From positions 23,222,085-23,286,084 of the forward strand of contig NC_084805.1 of NCBI RefSeq assembly GCF_963583255.1: a DNA stretch of 64,000 nt. The letters are read 5' to 3'. This document shows positions 47,283 through 60,354 of the stretch, piece by piece. The stretch's first letter is position 1, and each line of letters opens with the position of its first letter. This stretch comes from Pyrus communis (lineage: Eukaryota; Streptophyta; Magnoliopsida; Rosales; Rosaceae). The notes under the pieces were generated by a model, which saw only the letters and a program-made list of their open reading frames with translations, did no database searches and was not told the origin of the DNA. The position numbers and the translations under genes are program-made.

Positions 47283-48750
47283 AGAAGCTGAAGCTTGCTA
47301 GGAAATCGTTGGGGTCGAAAATTCCAAGTCCTCCGCCCATTCTACAAGTTAGCAAAGTCCTCTCAGGTTGACGAGACTTGGGCCTATATCGCACCGTTTT
47401 TCACGAATGGATTGTTGAGATTTGATCAAATGAAATTTAGTTAAATCTCAACATTTGCTTTTCGTGTTTTGTTGTGCAAAAAGAGCATCACTTGTTTAGA
47501 AATGTTTTTAAAATAATTAAAAACGTTTTTAAAGAAAATAATTTTAAGTTCCAAAAGCACTTACAATGCTTTTTCCAAAAAGCGCCCTTCTAGTAGGAAG
47601 CACTTGAAATGGTTTTTTAAAATTCAAAATATATTTTTACTAAGAATTGGTTCCACACAATGACATGTAAGATATACATCGAAGCATAAGAAAATTGTGT
47701 GTTTTATGAGGAATTAGTAACAAAAAGAAAAGTGAAACAGCTTTGCCATTGAAGGGAGAATTACAGAAGCAAGCTTTACACACGAGATTAGCATCAAAAA
47801 ACTCCAAAAGATATTTATAGCCAACATCAATTAATCGATGCCAGAAACCAACAAATTTAAATAAAATAAAAAACACATTTGAGAAAGAACAAGAAATTTC
47901 TAGTTTATCTAATTGCCGAGTTGGGTGGCGTCCACAGAGTCACAGACAGACCGAGTCAAAAAGCCACGTACACTTCTCACATTTCCGGTCAATGACCTCT
48001 GCTGACCAAAATGCCCTCACCCCAAAGTCTAAAATCTCATAACTACCCCTTAGAGCTCAAGAACATCTCAGCCGTTGATCCTCAAAATGACAAAAACCAT
48101 CATCATCAACATCGACGGCAGGAACACTGTGTCCTACAAAGCAAGGGCATGTGGACTACGAAAAGGCCGGTGAGTGGGCCCTTACCCCCTGACCCGGGGT
48201 AGCAGTATTTGATTTTTGAATTTCTCACACTTTTTGTTTTTCTTTTCTATAATAATTTTGAATAATTATACAATTTAGGGGAATTAAAATAAAAAGGTGG
48301 CTACTCGGAATCACTGTCGAGGCTGTCCATTCCCTTGAGTCCCCTTCTCTTTTGCTGCACATGCAAAGCCAACACAATCACCACAAGGGTCGACCAAAAT
48401 ATTATGTTACCTTTACTATTTTATCTATTTATTTGTTGACCAATATACTAGTTACCTTCTTCATTTTACTTTTCCTATCTCAGTTCACATGCGTATTCCA
48501 CTAGCAAATTAAACTATATTATATAATTCATAATTTTATGATTTCAATGCATTAATTATGTAATTTAATTTATTAATGGAATACCCGTGTCAAGTGATTT
48601 CATTTCCTCTTCTTTGTTATCTTAAATTTTGTAGACTTGGCATAAAACAAATAAAAGAAAATTTGGAGTTATTAGGCGTTACAAAGAAATCAAAATTTGA
48701 GAACTAGTCATGCTCCTACAACATTGTATTTTTGGAATTAAAAGAGGAAT

Positions 48751-49231
48751 TTTTTTTGTTTTTTTCCAAAATTGTTTATAAGATTGACACAACTCCCCCC
48801 TTGCATCCCTGATATTTAAAATTGATATAAATTGTCCAAAGTTTGCCCACCGTTCCATGAGAAATCTTTGTTAAATTGAGAATATTTTTGTCAAATCAAC
48901 TCTTCCTCTTGAACTGGTAGTTTCTTTAATTTAATAAAGATTTTTTTACTAAAATACCAAAATAATTGACGATAGACAATCTCAAAGATCACTTTTATCG
49001 GTTTTAAATCTCAAAGATTAAAATAAGGAGTTATAATAATTTCAGAGACCATTTTAAAAATCAACTCTTCCTCTTGAACTGGTAGTTTCTTTAATTTAAT
49101 AAAGATTTTTTACTAAAATACCAAAATGATTGTCAATGGACAATCTCAAAGATCATTTTTATCGGTTTTAAATCTCAAATATTAAAATAAAGAATTATAA
49201 TAATGTCAAAGACAATTTTAACTAAAAAGCC
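48751..49231. mobile_element. Mutator-like element, unit 5 copy, perfect flanking repeat
   Basis: Equivalent of 25506-25986. It is flanked by a perfect 11-bp direct repeat AAAAGAGGAAT (48740-48750 and 49232-49242), consistent with a 9-11 bp Mutator target duplication. It carries the same internal ~165-bp duplication. Confidence 0.78.
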
Positions 49232-49759
49232 AAAAGAGGAATAACATGTCTAAAACACTAAAAAAATAGAATGTCAAAATACACTTCCATAAATAAATCA
49301 AATACAGGCTGTTTTTCACTTTTCACCACCAATAGAAATATTATTAATGTTGGTATGAAAAGACATTGTTAAATATTATTATTCTCCACTTTAAGCACCT
49401 AATTATTCCCTCCACTAAGAAAACAAAAAGTGAATGACAATTAGTCGCAAACTTTTGAGCAATGTCAATTATATACGAATCCCTTACATGAATTGTGTCT
49501 ATCGTCGAAGTTACAGTCTAATAACATATTATCATGTGTAAGTTTTTATTTACATATCAATACATTTTTGAACTGAAACGCTACGGTGGCATTGAACCCG
49601 TTTCATATAACACCTGACCTCAAATCTAGTTGGATCTTGTTCTCTAGCAAAAATATATTTCCTTTTCCATATTAATGAAGGTGTGTGGAAATTTAAAATT
49701 TATAAAAAACTGAGGAAAAAGACAAAAGAGGAAAACAGCAGGAAAGAGCAGCATATTAC

Positions 49760-51855
49760 CTTCTTCACACATTTCTTCTCCCTGACCTCATATCGATTCC
49801 TTGTCAAGTCAGACAGCCACATCCCTGGAAAACAATACTGCCAACAAAAAAATATATTTGAATTATTAAACCCAAAAATTAAAATTAAAAATAAAATTGA
49901 AGAACAATGATTTAAATTTTAACATACCTGCAGAGTTCTATCAACATTTTTGGCTCTTTTTTTGGGTCTCTGAGGGAGCTTCGTGCCTTTCATTGCAAGG
50001 AAATCATCTTCCTTCTCCTTCCTCGACAGAGCAATATAAATTCTCGGCCACTCCACCACTTCGTAGTTCACCTTCTCCGCTGCCGCGCGCGAACCAGCGG
50101 CTAATTGATCCGATTGCAACAAAGTAGAATCAGCATGATTCACACGTTCAGCTTGAGCTCCATTTGGCTTGCTGTCATCTTTGGCTGCTGCTGATGACCT
50201 GCCCAAGCAAGCTGGCACCTTTCTCTCATTTTTCTCCGGCGGAGGAGATCTTTTCCCCGCCGTAGATCTAGAAGCGGCTCGGCCGTTGCTACCACCAGTA
50301 GGGTTTCTCGATGGCGACCTATTAACGCCGGCAGATCGATCTTCCAAATTCCTGATCATGGCAGAAGAGAAGAGGAGATTGCAATAAACGGGTGAGTTGG
50401 GGAGATTTAGATGGATGAAAAAGGTGGTGACTTTTGGAAGTGGGAGGGATCAGATGGAGGTTTTTTTTTTCTACACTTTCCCAGAACAGAGATAATTAAT
50501 CAGAGGGAAAGACAACAGAAAAGGACATGATTTAAGACCCAATGAAATGAAGAAAAAGCATGATTAACCTTCTATTATATACTAATTAATTAGATAAATA
50601 CTCTCACTATCTCCAAGAATATCTAAAAACAGTACCACAAATTCCAATGAGGAAAAAGGTAAATTGGGAGGGAGGATTTTCAAGGAAGGTGATGAGATTT
50701 TTATGAAATTTTCTATAAATCCACTTCACAAAAAGTGAAAAACAAAGCAAAAAACAGAGAGAGAGCACAAAACAGAGCATTTGAAATTCTTTGGTCTCCT
50801 ATGAGAGATAAAAGCTGAAAGACCATGAGAGAGATGGATGATTAATGAAATTTTATGGTGTGTCCAGGGGTAAAAGGGTCAAACAAATGAAAAATTGTAA
50901 AAAAGCGTAGTTTTTGAAGTTGGATTGAACAGGATCAGCTGGACAAGAACATGGGTTGGTTGTACCAAAAAGGACCCAAAGGGTTTGTAAATTTTAGATC
51001 TTGAACCAAAGGACTAAACAGTCTCTGAAGAAACAAAATCTCAGCCTGCAAACCCTAATTGGAAAAAACCCCAAATAAAATCATACCATATATTAGGAAA
51101 AAATGGGTGGACAAAAAAGTAAAACCAACGTGATTGGAGGACTGGACTTTAAATATTTTTGACAAGAACAGATCTAATGCAAGATCTACCAAGTGATCCG
51201 GAGCAGTAAAAAATGCATTAAAAGTGGTAAATATTATTAATCCACAGCGAGAAAAAAGGAAAGAAATAAAAACAAAATAATGAAAGGCATTGATACTCGG
51301 AAGGTTGGTATACGGTACCTGCTAGGAAGCGACCCGGAGGCTTCCTTTCTCGGTCTGCCGCCATTAGAAAACGACGACGTAGTGGAGGAAGAAGACGGAA
51401 GGGGCAGCGGCGGCGGCGGTGGCGGCTGCATGGACTTGTCTCTCCTCTGCAGCTTTGAAGCCTGCCTCGCTTGGGCTGACGAAGAGGACTCATCGGTGAC
51501 AGCTCGGATCTCAGTCCTGGAGACTCTCGACCTCTTTCTCTGGCCCCACTGCAGCAGCACGTCGCCGGCGCCGCGGATTGGGCTGGGAGTCCGGCTGGGA
51601 CTCTTGTCCAGCCGCTGCTGGGTCTGGTGGTGGATTTCGCCGTCTGGGGAAGTGGGTCGGGCTCCGAATTGGGATTGGGTCGGGTCTTGAGGCGTGGGTT
51701 GGGATCGGAATCTGAAGGGTTTGGTGGGTTCTAGAGATGTGACTACACTGTTTGTTGTCACGGTGTCTGTAATCCCGTCGTCTTTGGATATGGTTCTCAC
51801 GGTTGGTTTCTTGCCATTGCTCAGAGGAACGCAATCTGGGCTCACTCTCAGGTAC
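49760..51855 (-). CDS. DUF1639-family protein, multi-exon (5' and 3' ends unresolved)
   Basis: Three coding exons join in frame through good splice signals. Exon 51855-51319 follows a T-rich AG acceptor, contains a basic motif DVLLQWGQRKRSRVSR and polyproline, and ends at GCAG/GTACC. Exon 50351-49928 starts after ATCAG, completes an Arg codon to read RNLEDRSAG, and ends with WPRIYIALSRKEKEDDF and LPQRPKKRAK before CAG/GTATG. Exon 49837-49760 (26 codons) reads PGMWLSDLTRNRYEVREKK. The WPxIYIALSRKEKEDDF...LPxRPKKR...WLSDL sequence is diagnostic of DUF1639, a plant family of unknown function; basic patches suggest a nuclear role (inference). No ATG lies before the first exon's coding sequence (LRVSPDCVPLSNG), so a start exon is missing from this model, probably within 51.9-52.8 kb. 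The usual RPRGLKAM-type end was not found. Confidence 0.85.
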
Positions 51856-52800
51856 CTAAAAAAACAAAATTCAAGAACCCAGAATTCATTAAATCGAAGA
51901 ATAAATCGACATCAATTTGGACGAATTGAGAAGGAAATAAGTAAAACGAACTCAGAATTTCTGGTTCCAAGATCAAATTTCTGGGTAGGATTATCTGTTT
52001 TACTGAAGAGATGATAAAACCCAAGATCTTAGCTGTAATTTTTGGAAACAATTTTGCAATCTGATTGAAAACGGGGAATCGAAATTGGTCAACAGAAGCT
52101 GGGTATTGGTGAGAGTGGTTTGAATGTTGGTGAGGAGTGATTCGAAACCGAAACCAGTTTTCAAACACCATTTTTCTGCAGCTGACAACAGAAAGCTGAA
52201 TCTGAAGAACAGAAACAGAGAGCTCTGTTATCTGCGGGAGCCGAAGCATTTCTGCATCAGCAACCGAATCCGATTGGAACCAGAAGCTGATTTCGACCCA
52301 AGTGAAAAAATCAGAGAGAGAGAGAGGAGAAGATCTCTCATCCAGTAAACAACCGATTGTTCAGAAAATTGAAAAAAATAAAAATTAAAGTTACAGAAAC
52401 AGGAGGAAATGATGAAGCCTGATCCCAAGAACCAACAAGCCAACAAAACCAATCGACGGTTCGGACTAATTCGCTGAGAATCGCACACCAATCAAGCAAA
52501 CAAAAACCAAGAAACATGAAAAGAGGAGCAGCAGGCAGACCTCATCATCATCCGGTGAAATATTCTACCTCTCGGACTACCAACTCACAGCATTAACATC
52601 TCCTTTTTGGATACAACCCAAATGAAGAACCGAGTCAAAATTGTTGTCAGAAATCAATGGTTTGTTTCTGAGGATTTGTTCATCAACAATGGCACGAACA
52701 ACGACGGGGAGGCTGAAGAGCTAGAGAGAGAGAGAGAGAGAGATGGGAGGCAGAGAGGCAGGCAGAGGCAGAACCCAAGTGGGCGATAACATAAATTTAT
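51856..52800 (-). promoter_or_regulatory. 5' region of the DUF1639 gene
   Basis: Upstream of the first identified DUF1639 coding exon. On the minus strand it holds CT-repeat leader-like tracts (52311-52325 and 52722-52742) and a T-rich acceptor ending at 51856. Competing short ORFs prevent a choice of start exon. Confidence 0.45.
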
Positions 52801-55602
52801 ACAACGCGACCAAAATATGGTTGCCGCTGGAGGCTAACAACAAGACGCACTATGCACTTGTACCAGTGCTTAGCAGACTAGCTGCAATGGCTGGGTCGGC
52901 ACTCTGGACACGTTTACTTGGTTTGGGCTTCTCTGTATTCACACAGCCCATTATACAAACATTGGAGGATTGGGCCTAATCTCTACTTAGATATGAACTT
53001 ACCCAGGTAAAAGGGTAGGCGCACTTGTGCTCTCGCCAATTGCATATTCGGCGAAGACTTAATTGAGTCGTAGTTTGGGAAAGTTGAGATTCTAACATTG
53101 AAACACGAAGAACATTTTTTTCTTTTTGACGAGGATCTAGTCTAAACTCATGTGATCTCTCGGGCAACAAATCAAACTCAAGTGTAGGTTGCGAGTACAT
53201 CGTCTCGATCAACTGCTAAACTTGTTGATTAGAAATCTTCTTTTAATTACGATATTCGATAAAATTTTGATAGTATATCTAAAACGTGTTCAACAACGAA
53301 CCTCAGCTCCATATCTCGAAAATTGTGGATTTTTATTTTTATTGTACCAACTACACTTTGTTAATGTAATTAATTTCATACTTTTCTCAATAGATAAACG
53401 AGGTCAACAAATAAATTCATATTTTGACATAGACATACAAACACTTTTTCTCTTCGTTAACAACTCCTTAAAGCACAAAGCGTTGATTGACTTAATTCTA
53501 AAACATAAAAATATATTTTGACCTCAAACAAAATAAGCTCAAGTACACAAATTTGTGACCTCGACCAAAAGAAATACAAAATGTTGTGACACTTGCTCAA
53601 TTGTTGGGTATGCTAATGAGGGTGCATCAAACCATGGGCAATCATGCAATTTAGTTTTCAACTTTTCAATTCAACAAATATAAAAATCAAGGAAAATACA
53701 CACAAACATAACGAGTTACATATTTTTTTTAATAAAATATAAAGCTAAAGCAACAACAACAATCAGCGAGATATAAACCACAATTTAATCCCCTTTTATT
53801 AGCAACTTAAGCGTCCATCAAGTTTTATTACTCAGTACAAGTGATATTTTTTTTCACTTATACATGAAAGATCCAAAATTCACATATCATCGAAACTAAA
53901 TTCAAACTAAACTATTATTTCCATTGTGTAGCTTAATCTAAGTTCCCTACCTACTTAATGTAAATATGATCTTTTTTTCCCTTTTAAAAGGGGAACCAAC
54001 CGACGACGATCCATCTTACCGGGGGCGGGCCAAAAAAGACACAAAAACTCTCCTGGCCACCATCGTGCGATCTACCAATTCCAGAAATCAAACTCAAAAC
54101 GTGCCACCCCATGGTGGTTGTCATTGCTTACCAAAAAAATATACATTCCATTTTCCCTTTAAAAGCATGTAAGCATTTTCATTTGGGTATTTCCAAAAAT
54201 AAATAACAGCAGCGGAAATAACCAATGAATTCCAAGTCATACATTTTCGACCCGACCCAGTGACATTCAGTATCTTTATAAACTCATTCATCCACATGCA
54301 AAATATTTTAACGTATCAGCAACTGAACGATACAAATTACAATGACTACACAGGTCCAATATCTTATAATACATCCAATCAGTCGCTTGGTTGCGAGCAA
54401 AAATATGCACCAACATAGCACGGACGGCAAATTACTAGCATAAGTGTCATGGGTCACAAGTCAAAACGGCAACAACAAACGAAGCTGGCAACATCATCGT
54501 TATTGTGATTTAAATCGCACCTTCATTGTCTCCCAAAAAACGCGATCGAAGAGGAAGAAACTACCACAAGTGATGATGAAGTGCAATACGTCTGGTCTTT
54601 AATCGTATGGTATATGTACTGCATCCCAGCTCCAACTTACAGATATGTCGACCTTCAAATATGAGCAGAAGAAAGACCGATTTAGAACAGAAGTAGAACA
54701 ACACGGTAATAAATTTCTTCACATAACAGTATATTTTACAGATTTCATCAAACAGTTTTGTGTCAGGATAAAATGAAATGATTTGTATACTGTAAAGCAA
54801 TGTGCCACCAAATAGCCTTCCACTCAAAGAAAAACGAAAAAGAAACAAATAGATGTGTATACCATGTTTGGGGTTGCAAAAAGCAACATGAGAAAGGACT
54901 TCCTATCTTCAGTATGCTACAGCTAAACCAATTATAAAGAATGAATCATCGGCAGCTGTACATTTTTAACTCTTCACGGAATAAACAAACAATGGGATCG
55001 TGATCTCGTCCTTTGTTCTTGAGATCAGGAGCCTAGTCATAAGATCACATTTCCGTCATGGGCTGATATTCCCGTGTATTCCTAGCACACATTAATCAAT
55101 GCTCAAACTAACCAGACGTGTTTTACTCACGGGCTGATGTTTCTAAGTCTTCCAAATAACCTTCAGAAAACAAACCTATCCAACAACCAGACACCACTTG
55201 TGATATTTTTACCTTTCAAAGAGACGGGGAGGATCTCAAAAACAACTTTAAGAGAATAACAGTGGCCTAACTTATGAAGGTTAGATGACTTTGAACTTGA
55301 CAATCACAGCATCATGGTGCAGAGTTTTGAAGCAACTTTACTTCATATAGATGAAAACCAGCATTTTTGTTCTAGGTAGAAAAACACCCTCGTTCTATAA
55401 CAAATTCTCTATCTGCTTCTCTCTTGTTTTCATATGTTTTCTATTTGCAGTTTTCCTTTTGAAGGGTTTGGTGTTCTCAATTCGACTGCCTAAAAGGTAG
55501 GGGATGAGAATGCCATCAAACACACAATAGATTTCCATGACATCTAACAAGGTTATGAGTAGTAACCTGTCCAATGAGCACCAGAATGTGAAATTGGTCA
55601 TT
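52800..55602. other. Intergenic region, no gene recognised
   Basis: AT-rich sequence between the DUF1639 5' region and the TAF11 3' end. ORFs here are short and without recognisable motifs. The 54900-55600 part may include the TAF11 3' UTR. Confidence 0.6.
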
Positions 55603-57133
55603 CTACCGGAAGAGCCTAGACGGTGATCTCTTTGGTACCTTCCCTTCAAGCTTCAACCTTCTGTATGCTTCTCTAAGGTGGCATGGCCTGATTGGCCCAG
55701 ACTCTTTCCTCTCCGACATCACTATTCTGGCTGCAAGTGAACATAGAGGCTCTTGGTAAGCCAAATAAATGTTGGGCCATTAACATTCATGTTACTTTAA
55801 ATTTTTTATAACATACCTGTCTCAACAAGTTCACCAACAAACATCTTTGCTATCCCTGACACTACAATATTCATTGGCGCAGATATTTTTGGAGTTCCAC
55901 TAATGCTAGTTAACAACTGCAACAAATAATGCACACAAACATTAATGCCAAATGGCTACTGTTGAAAATATGAAAATTCTATGCAGGTTCCAGAAATGCC
56001 TTCTTTATGGAAAGGTAACAAGGAATCACACCCTTTTCATGTTGGCTCTCTGAAATCCAGCTCTGCGAAACGACTCGTACCTACTCATCTGTTCCTCTGA
56101 GAACTGCGATAAAATAGCCCTGAAAGATTATTCAAATCTAGGAGTTTAGAAGGACAAGAATAATCACCAACCAGATGTATTAGATGAGATACAACCCAAG
56201 TTAGAACAAGCTCAAGGAAGCAAGCATACTTAGAAATTAGAATACTGCAAAGTACATCTAGCGAGCTTACAACTTTTGTTTCAAACTGTTGTCATTCAAA
56301 ACCTACTTGGACCCTTCATACCCTAGTCGAGTTGCCTCACCTTCCCCCTTGTTTTACTAAACCCAAAAAAACACCCCAACGACGATAAGCTTTATAACAA
56401 AAACACTTCAACAGCTCAATTGGAGAAAACAAAACCCTCATCTATACACTAGTCATGCTCTAATCGATTCTTAGTTACGAAATCCCTTGGTTTTACAAAG
56501 TAAGTCGAGTTTCTCTTTAAATATCTGAGTTCGAAGTGTTTCCCCTTACTGCTATAAATCAAAGTATGATGAATCTGCTCCATCAAGTTACAAAGCACTT
56601 TTATCTACAAACCCTAATTAGTAAATTGATAAAATAGACACTCAATTTCTTGAAGAAAAAAAAAAAGCTGAATTACGAATTGGGGTTTATGAAAAAGTGA
56701 TTAATTACTAAAAAATAAGCTGAATTATGAAATGCTGTTAAATAAAAGTGAAAAATTCGAAAGCAACATACTGCATCTTGGCCATTTTGTCAGGATCACC
56801 GGTGGCGGAGAACTTTCCGAGCTCGACATCCATGTTGTCTTCGTCGTCATCGTCGTCGTCATCCTTGTTCTTGACAGCGGGCCGAGCAGAGGCGGAGGGC
56901 GCCGTCGCAGCAGAAGTTGGCGTTGTTCTTGTTCTGGTAACTGCTGTTGCTTTCGGCGCTGCAGCCGATGGCGCGGACGAAGATGACGGGCCAGGAACAA
57001 GAAGAGGGTCGTCCTCTTCTAGGGCACCAAAGGCGGCGCGCGCGGCTTCAGCGACGGCTGGAGAATCGGGCGGTGAGTCGTCTTCTTGCTCCTCGAACGC
57101 CGCTTCGAATGGGTCCTTGGATTGCTGCTTCAT
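55603..57133 (-). CDS. TAF11: Transcription initiation factor TFIID subunit 11 (TAF11), four exons
   Basis: Coding exons: 57133-56772, 56119-56032, 55916-55817 and 55730-55603 (stop TAG at 55603-55605), joined in phase to 225 residues, close to the family's usual length in plants. Exon 1 reads MKQQSKDPFEAAFEEQEDDSP, a low-complexity Ala/Ser/Thr region, an Asp-rich run and NMDVELGKF...DPDKMAKMQ. Later exons give AILSQFSEEQMSRYESFRR, GIAKMFVGELVETA and RPCHLREAYRRLKLEGKVP, the conserved histone-fold region of TAF11. Introns follow GT-AG (donors GTATGTT, GTGTGAT, GTATGTT). Known role: TAF11 pairs with TAF13 through histone folds in TFIID and contacts TBP during RNA polymerase II initiation in the nucleus. 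Nothing looks broken. A long plus-strand ORF over exon 1 is an antisense shadow of this compositionally biased exon. Confidence 0.95.
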
Positions 57134-57379
57134 TGTCGATCCCTCTGGAATTTGGGAACTTTCGTCCGACGAGACACTGTTCTATTTCTTTTTGTTCAAA
57201 TTTCAAATATATAATGAGCAAAAGATTGGTGTGGGCCGTTTGGGCTTTCCATTGGTATGGGTTTTTTGGGCTTTCCTTTGTTTAGGCCTTTTTCCTTCCA
57301 GGAATCCTTTGGAACCCAAAAAAGAAAGCCTAATGGGGAACAAATTATGCAAAGAACATGATTATTACAACTGTAATGT

Positions 57380-57535
57380 TAGTTGGTATTCTTTTTCACT
57401 TATAAGTAAGAGGTTTTAGGTTCGATTCTCGCCAAAGGCGAATTTGAATCACATTATTGTTAGCTTATTGTCAGGATAAGCCTACCCGTCGCCCTTAATG
57501 TAGATAATATCGTTGTTCAAAAAAAAAAAAAAAAA
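57380..57535 (+). mobile_element. tRNA-derived SINE
   Basis: Contains a Pol III B-box-like GGTTCGATTCTC followed by CGCCAAAGGCGAATTTGAA, ATTGTTAGCTTATTG and TAGATAATATCGTTGTTC, and ends in A17 (57519-57535). This order is the signature of a SINE family common in Rosaceae genomes, as I recall it. It lies ~250 bp upstream of the TAF11 start codon. Target duplications not clear. Confidence 0.75.
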
Positions 57536-57828
57536 TTAGAGGCGGGCATGGTTAGTTTAATTCGATTTAGGACTCATACAATACTCAAAATCAATGTAAC
57601 ATCACGGCTCAAAATGATTTGATTTGATTGATGCCTCAAAATAATAGCATAATCGAACAAACTCAATTCAATTAGCGGTCAGTTTGGTTAAGTCATTTTT
57701 TCCTAAAGAGATTTGGTTCAGAGTAAGAGGACAAGTAGGTCAAACTGAACTGAACCAAATTGTGTGCTCGGATGGTTTGAATGTTTTAAGCCGTATTTTG
57801 CACACCGCTTCACCAAAAATTCCAAAGA

Positions 57829-57904
57829 ATGACTAATGTTATGTGGTATGCATGACGTCATTTCTAATGACTAATGTTATGTGGTATGCATGACGTCATT
57901 TCTA
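57829..57904. repeat. Perfect 38-bp tandem duplication with TGACGTCA
   Basis: Two identical 38-bp units (57829-57866 and 57867-57904), each containing the palindrome ATGACGTCAT, a bZIP (TGA/CRE-type) binding core. About 700 bp upstream of TAF11. Confidence 0.9.
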
Positions 57905-58167
57905 GCGTTACATCAATGGTAACTAAAATTCTTAGTAAATTTAACAGGTAATAAGGGATTAAACGTAGTTAGGTGGTGGGAGTAGTACAGCGATGTGATA
58001 TCCTCAGCAATATCAACCAAATTATGGCACTAAGGAGGTAAGCTATTGGTTTCTCGACTAAAGCTAAAGAGATGATTAACATAAAGCCACTTTCTTTTCA
58101 GATATGGTGATTCAAAGGCAGATCTGGTGATGCCAATATCACTGCGTTCGTCCATATCCTTAAAAAG

Positions 58168-58190
58168 ATATATATATATATATATATATT
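58168..58190. repeat. (TA)n microsatellite
   Basis: Uninterrupted TA run. Flanking 57905-59350 shows no gene; the 149-codon ORF at 58392-58841 has no recognisable feature. Confidence 0.85.
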
Positions 58191-59359
58191 GACACGCATA
58201 TGTAAAACATTGTAGGGCAGTTTGTAGGGCAGTAGTGCTGCTGCATTGACACTCCACCAAACCCTAATCAGTGTTTGTTTCTTTCTTTTTGTGATGAGTC
58301 AGTCAGCCTAACTGAATCAGTCATCACTTTCATTCTCTCTCTCTGCACGTACTAGACTTGTTATTTATACTTAACCACCACAATTTTGTGCTCATTCGGA
58401 GACCAACATACGTGTCATCATTGATCTCTCACCGTTGAACTTGGACTTCAATGGTGGAGAATAATCAGACGTATTTTGTGTTTTACTTTCAACCCTTAAG
58501 TGATCACAAATGTCTGGTGGAGAATAAATATATGTGTTTTTAATGCTATCATTAAGCATGGATGTCTTCGGGGCAAGATATTTGACAAGATACTTCAAAG
58601 AGGTTAAGGCATGGTAGCTAAATACAACTAGGCAAAGTGGCGTGTGGGCTTCATCTTGCTCTGAGAAAAAAAAACTTACAAGTCTGCAACTATCAGCCAT
58701 GCATCGAAAGTCCTGTGTTCGACTCCCTAAATCATACTTATATTGATGTTTGCAAGAAAAATTCCTCAACAATGTGAATCCAAATGTTTGTTCAAACATG
58801 TTGGAGATGGAGTTGAATATTGGTGACTTTAGGAGGGTCATTAGTTATGCAGTCCAATGATCCATATAATTATTATTAAGGCTAAAAGTAGCCAACTAGC
58901 AAGGAAGATTCCGCTGCTGATGATGATTGCGATGATGGACCATTGGTGCATGAACCAGCATCATCATCAAAGTGTGTAGAGGCATGGAAGCAAGCAATCA
59001 CCTTACACGAGCTCAGACACCATTTCCATTTGGGGGAGGATCAATCGAGTGTTTTGTCTTCTTTTTTCTAAAAATTGAATCATAATATAAAGCAGTAGTT
59101 TTTTATCTTCTTTAGTGTCCCGTTTGGCGACATTGTCAATTATTGTGGTCTTTTTAAACCAAGGCAACCTTATGATATTATCTCAAGGGTTCATTCCACT
59201 TGAGGAATCTACTTTGTGTACGTATTTATATGTGTATAGATCGGCCTAGAGTCCTTCAGTTCAGGTGAAAAAGATTCAAACATGTCAACAAAGAGAGGGA
59301 GAAGGGGGAAAGCGTAGGGAGGGAAGGAGGGGAAAAAGAGATCGGTTTATGACGAACTT

Positions 59360-59660
59360 GAAGAAAGTTGAAGTGCTACTATAAAATCAATCGACAATAT
59401 GAGAAGTAGTCTAATTACATATAAGCACGTGCAAGGTTTATTCTTTTCTTGATATGGGATTCATACTCTCAACATGTCCTCTCACATGTAGTGAACTTTT
59501 AAGCCTAGTATGTGGACAACAAAAACGGGATGACATGGAGCACGTGTGTTTGGGCTTCACACATGAGACAACTTGCCATGGTACCATAAATAAAGTTGAC
59601 GTTCTCTTATAAAACCAATTGGCAATATGGGGAACAACTCAATTACTTATAGGTACATAC
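59360..59660 (-). mobile_element. Copia-type LTR remnants, minus orientation
   Basis: In reverse complement, two overlapping remnants read TTATAAG...GCC/ACT...ATTGTCGATTGATTTTAT...CTTCAACTTTCTTCAA and the ATTGCCAATTGGTTTTATAAG variant, the promoter-side sequence of common plant Ty1/copia LTRs. No coding region remains. Confidence 0.55.
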
Positions 59661-60354
59661 AAGGTGAGTTAGAACATGTTGTTCGAGAGGGTAAAACGAA
59701 TCACTATGAGTTTCAGAGGGCAATTTGAGGTTTAACATAGTTTCAGAGCCACTGGCATAATTAAGCCTATATAAAGAAACTCATATTTACTTACAAATCA
59801 TAGCTTGATAGATATACAAAAGTAATTTGTTGAATCATAAAAACAAAAGGTTATGTCTCATATATCAAACTGCAATTTGTCTATCTAAAATTCTTTTTCT
59901 TTCTAAATTCAAAAATACTTATTTACGGAAACAAAAAAATCAAACTTAAGTGCAACAATATGACAACCAACTGACCAAACTCATATCCCTCAACCTAACG
60001 AGAGTTGTTGGTTTAAAGAGAAAATTGAACAGTAATAAGCTTCCCAAACCTGGCTTTATTGCATTCATAATTATGCTTCCTAGGGAGAACTACATATTAT
60101 AACTCATTGACCAAATAAAAATAAAGAAAGATTCAAAAGAGGCCCACAAAAAGAGAGGGAGGGAGAGCGAGGAGAATGACATAGATTAAGGCGATGAATC
60201 CCAACATCTCCAAAATCAATCTATATGCTTTTTCTTTTTTCACGTTCTGGTCTAAAGCAAAAGGGGAAGGAGGAAGGACGGAGGGCTCCTCCTCCTCCTT
60301 AATAATATACTAGAGTACTGTAAGAGAATGAATTTTAGATTGAGGTGAGAAGGA

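Larger units (their letters stand above)
42951..50035. repeat. Duplicated unit 5 (short type) and cluster edge
   Basis: Starts at the shared TTTATTGAAAAGC poly-A, carries RLP copy 5 (early stop), then the flank shared with unit 3 up to the DUF1639 coding exon. Sequence beyond about 50035 has no second copy in the window. Confidence 0.85.

Noticed and set aside
51280..51690. 136-codon plus-strand ORF opposite the DUF1639 exon
   Set aside because: Antisense of a polyproline/Ser coding exon; the minus-strand splice structure is convincing.
56748..57419. 223-codon plus-strand ORF over TAF11 exon 1
   Set aside because: It is the antisense of the GC- and repeat-biased TAF11 first exon, rich in Ser/Ala runs; the spliced minus-strand TAF11 explains the region fully.
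58392..58841. 149-codon minus-strand ORF
   Set aside because: No recognisable domain, splice context or compositional coding signal; probably chance.
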